From assembly GCA_963693285.1 (NCBI GenBank), contig OY848922.1:8420923-8484922 (forward strand): a stretch of 64,000 nt of DNA, read 5' to 3'. A program made the translations under genes and the position numbers. Shown here one piece after another: positions 56,432-64,000 of the stretch. Every line of letters starts with the position of its first letter. The first letter of the stretch is position 1. Origin of the DNA: Xestospongia muta. Its lineage: Eukaryota > Porifera > Demospongiae > Haplosclerida > Petrosiidae. The notes beneath the pieces are model-generated. The model worked only from the letters and a program-made list of their open reading frames with translations. It had not been told where the DNA came from and made no database searches.

Positions 56432-56910
56432 TTCATCCACTATACATGTAAGTAGTTCATTTAGTATAATCTTCCTATAATGTACTATGAGTATTATATT
56501 ATTTAGTAGTTTGTATATTACTGTTGTATTACTGTGTGACTAGAATTATTATTAGTATTGAGTGTATTACCATATATGGACATTATAAATATAATTAGTA
56601 TTACTTATGAATAATCTTTTGTGTGTGACCTTTTTCATTTATTAATTTTATATTAACAAGTTATTATTTATAATATAATAAGTTGATCTTTAAAAGGGTC
56701 CACCTCCTACTATGTCAAGATCCGTCAAGATGGATTATCCCAGGTTCGCCTACTCCACGTTTGCCTACTAATTCTCACATATTACAGTTTTACCTACTAT
56801 TAAGTATTCATTAAATTAATAATAATTATTTTCAAAATGGTGGAAATGTACAATATAGAAAAGGTAAGTATTGTATTATATGACTACAGATATGTAAGTT
56901 CTAAATTTAC

Positions 56911-57759
56911 CTATATGTTAGTGTGTGCAGCCATACCAGCTACATATTCAGACAAGCTGATAGCATTATTTGAAAACCTTTTCTTAAGTTCAGTAACCTT
57001 TTTGTCTCTTGTTATTGACTTTAAGGTCCTTCTGGGTGGTTTTGATCCTGTTGATAACTGTTGGAGAGATATTTCTGTGGATGTTTGCTCCCTTTGAAAA
57101 ATCTTCACACATTCGAAGATGTTAGGGTGTGGTTTTCTGACGACTCTTTTTAATCGGTTATGCCAACTTTCTAAATGATTGTTGGTCCGTAGTCCATCTA
57201 CATAAATTGTATCTGACTCACATAGTAGCTCAATATTTTTGTCTGTTCCAAATATTATTAGCTTATCATCTCCATCTCCATCCTCAGCAATAAGAAAAGG
57301 TTCTCCAGAAGGTGTCTTAACCCATTTGTCATTAAAATGTACATCTCCCCGACTTTTGGGAATTGTTGGTAATCGTTTACGCCGACTGTCATACAAAGAT
57401 GTTTTACATTGATCAAATGTAGGCATCTTTGAGGCAAGATCATCTTTGTTGTTCATGCTAGCTATCTCTTGAATTGCATCATGATATATAGCAGGAATTG
57501 GTCTTGTAGTCTTCATGGCCTTTATCTTCATGTTGGAAACAATTTTTTCTATTGCAATTTCATCCTCGTCTGGCTCATGATTATGGACATCTCGTTGAGA
57601 TAGAATGTTATCATCCATTGTAGTAATAGAACCACTGCAGCTCCTACTTCTCCCACATCTCCAGAAAATTCTACCATCCTGTCCTCTTCTATTAATAACA
57701 TATCTGTGTCCTCTATAAATAAGTGCCCTAGGTCCTCTCTTAGTAGTAGTGAAATCCAT
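56911..57759 (-). pseudogene. FLYWCH / MULE-transposase-derived ORF with core deleted (282 aa)
   Basis: The N-terminal part (about residues 10-65) is a FLYWCH-type zinc finger: YRGHRYVINRR, FWRC, SCSG, then VHNHEPDE. The middle reaches SDTIYVDG, the usual beginning of the MULE-type transposase domain. It then jumps to LRTNNHLESWHNRLKR and FQREQTSTEISLQQL, which normally lie at the far end of these proteins. The catalytic centre is therefore missing while the frame stays open. It may be a non-autonomous transposon copy or a domesticated zinc-finger protein. No clear terminal inverted repeats were found. Confidence 0.65.
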
Positions 57760-58034
57760 GATAAAATGAATGTTACCAATTGCAAAAAATGTTCTTTATA
57801 CACACACACACAAGGTATCTAATTTAGTTATCACAGTCTTATATCATGTACATTTTTGTGGGTAAGTATTAACACACTAAAGGATGTGTCAAGACTTGAA
57901 AGGGTAGGTCTTATTAAGTGTAGTAAAATCACACTATGCATCATTTAGTAGACAAACACGGACATTACCCTCAATATAGAGGGTGTCCTCACTGGGAAGT
58001 TCCACATTATTACATGATATGTTTCATTTTTTAG

Positions 58035-58302
58035 TCAAGCTACCAACTGTTACTATTGAGTCGGAAAGTCCAGTGGTTTCCATGGCAACACATACTCCAC
58101 TACATTGTAGTTCACTACCTGTATCAGTCTCATTTGCCATTCATCATAAGTGGGTGTGGTTACATTAGTAACTATGATGTAATATTGTACTCTAGATGGT
58201 CTAGTCTCCTTGATCCTACAGGAGGTGAGATGTCATTATGTTCTGGTTTAGTGAGTATTGTAGTCACTGACAAGAATATGTTAGCTGGAGTGTATAAACT
58301 AG
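58035..58302 (+). pseudogene. Orphan exons of an exosome subunit (EXOSC8/RRP43-like)
   Basis: Two pieces, 58035-58149 and 58196-58302, join in phase with proper GT-AG borders. They read KLPTVTIESES, then PVSVSFAIHHK, LLDPTGGEMSLCSGLVSIVV and LAGVYKLG. This resembles the C-terminal RNase PH-like part of EXOSC8 (KLPTVTI, DPTGEEE, KPGG). No upstream or downstream exons of such a gene are present, and the next block is the CDK1 duplicate, so it looks like a gene cut by a rearrangement. 57760-58034 shows nothing else. Confidence 0.5.
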
Positions 58303-58671
58303 GTAAACCACACCCACTACCACACCCCTTTATATTACACTAAATCTTTCAATAATTCTATCCTCTAACTTATAAATTTATCAGTACAATAGTTCATGAT
58401 TATGTAATATTATGTAACAACAACATATCATATAACAAACTAGTGTGGTCTATTATAATCTTGTTTAATAACTAGTATTAATAACTATTTCATTCATTGG
58501 TTAATATCATTATTATTAATTATCTCTATTATATTAGGGGGCGGGAGATCCCAGAATATCTAATCCCAAAACATGTAATAGTCAAAATGTCTAATTCAAT
58601 GAATGTGTGGAAGAAGTGTCACTACTTACCTCATCAGGACCAAGTCAAGAAAATATTTAAAAAGAGCAGTC

Positions 58672-59546
58672 ATGTCTATAGACGATTATACAAATATTGA
58701 AAAGATTGGAGAAGGGACTTATGGTGTTGTTTACAAGGTAAGTTGTCATCCATGGTATATTGAATGGTATCTCTTACTTGTTATAAAGGTTAGACATAAA
58801 GCCACTGGTAAATTTGTGCCCTTAAAGAAAATACGTCTTGAGAGTGAGGAAGAAGGTGTGCCCAGTACAGCTATTAGTGAGATTTCAATATTGAAGGAAG
58901 TTCAACATCCTAATGTTGTGACGTAAGTGAGAGTGTGTGTGTGTGTGTATTGTGAAGTAAGCGGAGTATCCTGATAGAATGCCTCGAAACAATCTCTCTC
59001 TCTTTATCGTAGACTTGAGGAAATAATTCATCAAGATTCTAAGTTCTATCTTGTTTTTGAATTCATGAGTATGGACTTAAAGAAATATCTTGATACTATT
59101 CCAGCTGGACAGTATATTGATCCAGTATTACTAAAGGTAGTAATGGATACATGATTTGATAGATGGATACATGGATTGACAAATGGATACATGGATGAAT
59201 AGATAAATGGATTAATAGATAAACATATAATTGAATGGATGGATGTATGGATCAATGGATAGACATACAGATACCAATCTACAATGAACATACATTATAG
59301 TAGTCATATCCATTGTAGATGTTCTATTATTAATATTATTATTTACTTCATTATTTCTTATATTTATAGAGTTATACTTACCAGATCCTCAAAGGTACAG
59401 TTTTCTGTCATTGTCGATGTATTATTCATCGTGACTTAAAACCACAAAACCTGTTAATTGATGACAAAGGTGCTATTAAACTGGCCAATTTTGGACTTGG
59501 ACGAGCCTTTGGTATACCAGTTCGTGCATATACCCATGAGGTATTA

Positions 59547-59625
<79 letters not shown>

Positions 59626-60094
59626 CTCTTTTTAAATTACACAGGTCGTAACACTGTGGTAGCTTGTATATTTGCTTAAATGTCTAATAAAAAACCTTTG
59701 TTTCAAGGAGACTCTGAAATTGATCAACTGTTCCGAATTTTCAGGTTTATCAAACAGGTTTTATAAACTTGTTTAACTAGTTTCCCTGTAGGATTTTGGG
59801 CACACCTAATGATACAACATGGCCTAATGTAACAGAACTACCAAACTTTAAACCAAATTTTCCTAAATGGATTGGTAAGACAATAAAACAAGTTTGTCCT
59901 CGACTTGATGCAGCAGGCTGTGACCTATTAATGGTAAGTTATTGTTGAGTGATCCTTTTAATTCTAGTTGTATTTAATATCAGCAAATGTTGGTTTATAA
60001 TCCTGGGAAGAGAATGTCAGCAAAGACTGCTATACAACATCCTTATTTCAGTGATTTAGACAAGTCAGGTCTACCTGATACAGTGCAGTCTTAA
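58672..60094 (+). pseudogene. CDK1: CDK1 pseudogene (duplicate of 50851-52337)
   Basis: All seven exon equivalents can be placed. Changes that kill or cripple it: the cyclin helix reads PSTAISE, the Mg-binding DFG is NFG, and ALKK is PLKK. A 64-bp deletion in exon 5 (missing the counterpart of 51841-51904, covering YRAPEV and beyond) shifts the frame and creates TAG, and the codon GAA of the segment FAEMS is TAA. The rest, including introns and exon 7, is near-identical to the working gene, so the loss is recent. Confidence 0.95.
59550..59622. repeat. (CT)n microsatellite in the CDK1 pseudogene
   Basis: Counterpart of 51728-51798. Confidence 0.9.
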
Positions 60095-60300
60095 GAAGAT
60101 GTTATACAGTACTATTTTATGTCTCATTAACTGTATACTGTATTAACACACACTAATACATGTGAATGGAATACGTTCTAATAAATAAAATGACTTGTAT
60201 ATTCTAAGATTACTTGTTTTATGATGGAACTTGTAAGTAGTGAGTTGTCCTCAATTAAAATAACTGAGAGGTTCTTATTAAGGGCGTGTCTGTAGAAAAG

Positions 60301-63092
60301 ATGGCTACATCTAGATCAGGTTTGACTACATTATTATAATAGTTATCTATTGTTATGTGTGTGTGTGTGTCATGTTCTACAGATTATTATGTACCTACAA
60401 AGAGGGATGGTCACTCTACACATATAGTGGGTGACTACCTTTACATGTGGGGTGGTGATATAGATGGTCTCCCTAAGGTACATGATAATGAAATCAAACG
60501 GAGGATGACCTCTGTTATTGAGTTATTTCACTTACCAACTGGTGAGTGGGAACAACGACCTACCAATGGAAAACCTCCACTGGGTGTCATTGGCTATACC
60601 TCAACTATTATCAGTAACAGGATCTACTACTTTGGAGGCCATTGTAATCATGGCCAGTGTTGTCACAACAGTCTCAACTCATTAATAACAGATTCACTTA
60701 CATGGAATGAACTGTTCCCAACTAATCCAAGTGTGGGTCCAATGATGAAGTCAGGCTGTGGGATGATATCTCTTACATTCAATAAAGTGGATTATCTACT
60801 GGTAGTTGGTGGATGGGGTCCACGTCCCACCTCTCCACAACCTGGTGCTCAGTATAGTGATGGTGGTAATGTTCATACTAATGAGCACCACTACTATCAG
60901 TTATCCAGTGGTAAGAAGATCAATATATCATGTTATCAATACATTATACATCAAGTACAATTTTATAACTGTTTATATTTCAGGTCAGTGGATAACACCA
61001 GATATTAGTGGGGAACACCCACCTCCTTGTACTGCATTCACTCTTACATCACTACCAAATAACAGAGCTCTGTTATTTGGTGGTTATACTCCTAATGGTC
61101 CTGTTAACACTGTGTATATTGCACAATGTACAAAGACTGCAGTGGTGAGTACAATATGTACTAAGTTAAAGTATTTAGTTACTTGTATAATATTGTGGAG
61201 TAATCAAGTTTAAAGTTTGAGAATGTTGAATGAACTAAATTTAGAGTACTTAGAGTAAACAATTGAGTTGACAAGGAGGTAATATTTACTTAAAACTCCT
61301 GTCAAAGCTTGATCTATCATTTACTAACTGATATACAAAGTTTAAAGCTATTGTTTATCAGGAATGTTCATAATCACTTCTAACTCTAGAAACTTTAATG
61401 ATTCACAATTATATTTTAAATACTGTCCTTGATTAGACAATGTCCTCAAATAGTAAATTTCCCTGTTGTTGATGAATATTGAAATAGATGTCCCAGGTCT
61501 TATTGAAGGAAATATGGTAACTAAATTAAAATCCACATAAAGTATAAAATGAGCAATATTCTTAAACATTTCCCAGTATACAGTATTAATTACTGCTATG
61601 TTAATTGTATAATATGTTAACTTGAGTATTATCTACCCAGCACTGGGAGAAGATAAGTGAACCACTTCCCAAATCAGTGAATTGGCCTCAGAGTAGATGG
61701 CTTCATGCTACCACTATTATCAGTGACCTACATGTGATGATGGTGGGTAGATATGATAAATCATATAAGACTATTGCTGACAGCTGGTTATTTAACATTG
61801 ATACAAAGACATGGACAAAGGTTAGTTACTAGTTATCATGTGACCTAACTCTAACACAAAGTGAGTTAATGTCTATGATCTACAGTATGAGGGGACATAA
61901 TAAAGTGTGACTATTCGAACTTTGACCTCTGAAAATAACCCTCATCTATAGAAAATTTATAATTAATAATAGTTATTGTTTTTTATGACCTGGTTTTATA
62001 ACTGTAGTCCTGACACTATAGTATGTTAACATTTATGATAGTATAGTCTTTTGATATATCTGATTTGTTTATAGTTGTAATTCTGTTATTAAAGACTGTA
62101 CATAAGTACTTATGTTCATGTTTTAAAGTCTTGTAACATGTCAACTCTACCAGTTGATACAAAGTTATAGTCTGTTACTAGAGTACATGTATCCACTGAT
62201 GTTACATGTATAATGACTAGTTTTGTAGTAATATCATAACATCATTATTATAATGTCATATAGTACACTATATTCCATCTTATAGCTCACTATACCAGAG
62301 TCAGTTACTAAGAGAAATGGACACTCCCTCTCAGTATGGAATGTGTCACCTACCACTGTATGGGTAATACAATTTGGAGGATACTATCGTGGTCAACATA
62401 ATGATACTACAGTGATCGAACTTAGTAAGTACTGTCTATTGATGATAGTATTTGTTATATAGTACACACACACATTATCAGTATTATCACAGTATGATAT
62501 AGGAGTGTTGACACACTAACTGTTTGTATTACAAACTAGTCTCATAACTCAATACTATTGTAACATACTATATCTCTCACTGTAGTATGTAATAATGACC
62601 AATGGTCTCTATCAAATGTAATAACTAACCTGAGGTCAACTGAAGAATATCAACTTAAGCTGCAAGAGAAGAGAAGTGAATGTATGAATTAATTTTAATA
62701 GCTAGTGTTTAATTATAGGCTTAAAAATAATAGTATGTTTAAAAAATTTGAGTTTTATTTATACTATAGATATTGAAGATATATTAGCCAAGAAACCAGA
62801 CTTTACTGATGTTGTTGATCTATTAGCTGATATTAAGTATGAGTGGGAAAAAATTGGCATTGCCTTGAAAGTCAGGCAAAGTGATTTGGGTGAGCTACGA
62901 CAAAAGGAAGATTGTACTATTAAGCTTATTGGTGTGATTAGAAGCTGGCAGAATACTATGCCAACAGAGATCACATGGAAAGTGGTCATTGCAGCAATTG
63001 AGGGACGAATTGTGAATCATCGTGCAACTGGAATAGAGATACGTAAATTTCTTGCTAAGCAATACAAAATTACTTGGGTTGACTACATTTAA
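60301..63092 (+). CDS. Kelch / Death-domain protein (481 aa)
   Basis: Seven exons join in frame: 60301-60319, 60383-60910, 60984-61144, 61641-61820, 62286-62424, 62586-62681 and 62770-63092. Residues 1 to about 370 are the kelch propeller, paralogous to the kelch-kinase at 52542. Exon 6 keeps the shared EEYQLKL, then uses a new donor (GAAT|GTATGA) instead of running on into coiled coil. The last exon encodes a Death-fold domain (about residues 390-470) with YEWEKIGIALKV, SDLGEL, IGVIRSWQ, ITWKVVIAAIEG and IRKFLAKQY. The conserved Trp and helix pattern fits the Death superfamily (adaptor-type protein interaction in apoptosis or innate immunity). No kinase follows. It is likely cytosolic. A kelch-Death architecture is unusual to my knowledge. 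Confidence 0.85.
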
Positions 63093-63510
63093 TATGAACA
63101 TTGACTATGTCAGTGTATTTATCATGTATATGGTTATGTTATTTGACTACTTCATAGTGTCAACAAATAATTTATTTAATTTTCTATTTCAATAGTTTGA
63201 CATTTTTCTTTTTATTAATACAATGTGATATTAGGGAACTGTTTGTTCTTCCCACACAAACTCAATCATTTCACTAAACATCAGTTATGTCTATAGACTG
63301 TCCTTAATGTATCATACTACACCTTCAACAAAGAGCAGGGTCTGATGTGATTAAATGAAGCTGTCCTTAATATAATGGTGTCCTCAATATAGAGGTTAAA
63401 TAATACACTAAAGTATTAGTATTGGACTAGTACTGTATATATAGAGTGTGAAGTTTATTTCAAAGTTACTATTATTAACAGATATAATTATTAAGAATTG
63501 TATATGTACA
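63093..63510. other. Spacer with a 58-bp repeat unit
   Basis: 3' flank of the kelch-Death gene; about one 58-bp unit at 63365-63440. No gene seen. Confidence 0.6.
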
Positions 63511-63755
63511 TCATATACTATATGATGGACTTCTTAATGTACAGATGTCTTCATTAGGATGATAATGAGCTGGTCCTGGAGTAGATTCTGTTAACAAAAT
63601 AGAACATCAATATTTTAGTTGTTAAAGATAATACTGACTTGATCTTTTGTTGTGAGATGGTAGAGGTGACATAGTATAAGATGGATAAGATATAAGTGTC
63701 GTTTTAGTTGCCTCTAGTGTGTTATAACTGTTAGGAGCTGGTTGACTAGTTGACC
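63511..63755 (-). CDS. SHIPPO-repeat (ODF3/CIMAP-like) protein, 3' exons only
   Basis: Two exons, 63755-63639 and 63587-63511, join in frame and end in TGA. They encode PAPNSYNTLEATKT..., YPSYTMSPL and STPGPAHYHPN. The STPGP-x-Y unit and PAPNSY are SHIPPO repeats, found in sperm-tail and ciliary microtubule-associated proteins such as ODF3. The first exon shown begins after a CTAATAG acceptor, so upstream exons lie beyond the window or were not recognised in 63756-64000. An in-frame ATG at 63807 exists but would read through that acceptor. Confidence 0.6.
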
Positions 63756-63904
63756 CTATTAGAATATACAATATCATACTTAAATGGAACATGTCTATAG
63801 TGGACACTACAGAAGTCTAGTGTGGTAGTCTGAATCTTAGGTCATATACTTAATGTTTAGGGTTTAGGATCAGTATTAATATATGATGATCTTGGACTGA
63901 GCTT

Positions 63905-64000
63905 TTGTAGGACACTGTCATTAGTAGAGGTGTGTCCTTAATATAAAGGTCACTAAAGTATTAGTATGAGACTAGAACAAGTGTCCTCAATATAGAGGTT
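63905..64000. repeat. 58-bp repeat units at the window end
   Basis: One shortened and one further unit, running off the end. Confidence 0.8.

Larger units (their letters stand above)
58612..62660. repeat. Segmental duplication unit 2
   Basis: Partner of 50790-54870. Intron and intergenic DNA is almost unchanged, while the coding parts have decayed (CDK1) or diverged (kelch). Confidence 0.9.

Noticed and set aside
58056..58343. 95-codon plus frame
   Set aside because: Different frame from the EXOSC8-like exons that share the DNA; the exon-border evidence favours the latter.

Overview
The window reads as nuclear DNA of a demosponge, most likely Amphimedon queenslandica or a close relative. 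It is AT-rich. Metazoan genes (IFRD1, GCAT, RASGEF1, syntaxin-6, CDK1) are split by very short GT-AG introns. It also holds a kelch-kinase family, a PMP-like beta-helix receptor-like family, and dense short dispersed repeats. The species call is inference from gene style and recalled homologues; no search was run. All multi-exon models were spliced by eye, and every model given as complete closes in frame.

Layout. 1-18.6 kb and 25.5-29.6 kb hold a minus-strand cluster of large, apparently intronless genes. Each encodes a signal peptide, a variable number of about 29-residue beta-helix repeats (4 or more, 23, 7 and 9), a Cys-rich segment, about eight or nine membrane segments and an acidic tail. 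Three truncated C-terminal copies lie in tandem between the first and second genes. An IFRD1-like gene lies directly upstream of the third and fourth genes, in a segmental duplication (18.6-22.2 kb and 29.6-33.5 kb). One duplicate abuts a NEMO/optineurin-like coiled-coil gene whose 5' end I cannot find; the other abuts the mitochondrial enzyme gene GCAT.

39-50.6 kb is gene-dense: a secreted cystine-knot protein, an unrecognised 115-residue protein head-to-head with a RASGEF1-type exchange factor, a PDZ protein head-to-head with syntaxin-6, and arrays of a 58-bp palindrome-containing repeat.

50.8-63.1 kb is a tandem duplication. Unit 1 holds an intact CDK1 and a kelch / coiled-coil / TKL-kinase gene. 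Unit 2 holds a ruined CDK1 copy and a kelch gene whose coiled coil and kinase are replaced by a Death domain. Between the units lie a transposase-derived FLYWCH ORF with its core missing and two orphan exosome-subunit (EXOSC8-like) exons. The window ends in the 3' exons of a SHIPPO-repeat protein.

The strongest lead is the kelch pair. Introns of the two copies are almost identical, while kelch exons differ at many, mostly amino-acid-changing sites, and the output domain has been swapped from kinase to Death. This is what a diversifying recognition or signalling family would look like, though no function can be shown from sequence alone. The beta-helix gene cluster, with its changing repeat number, is the second lead.
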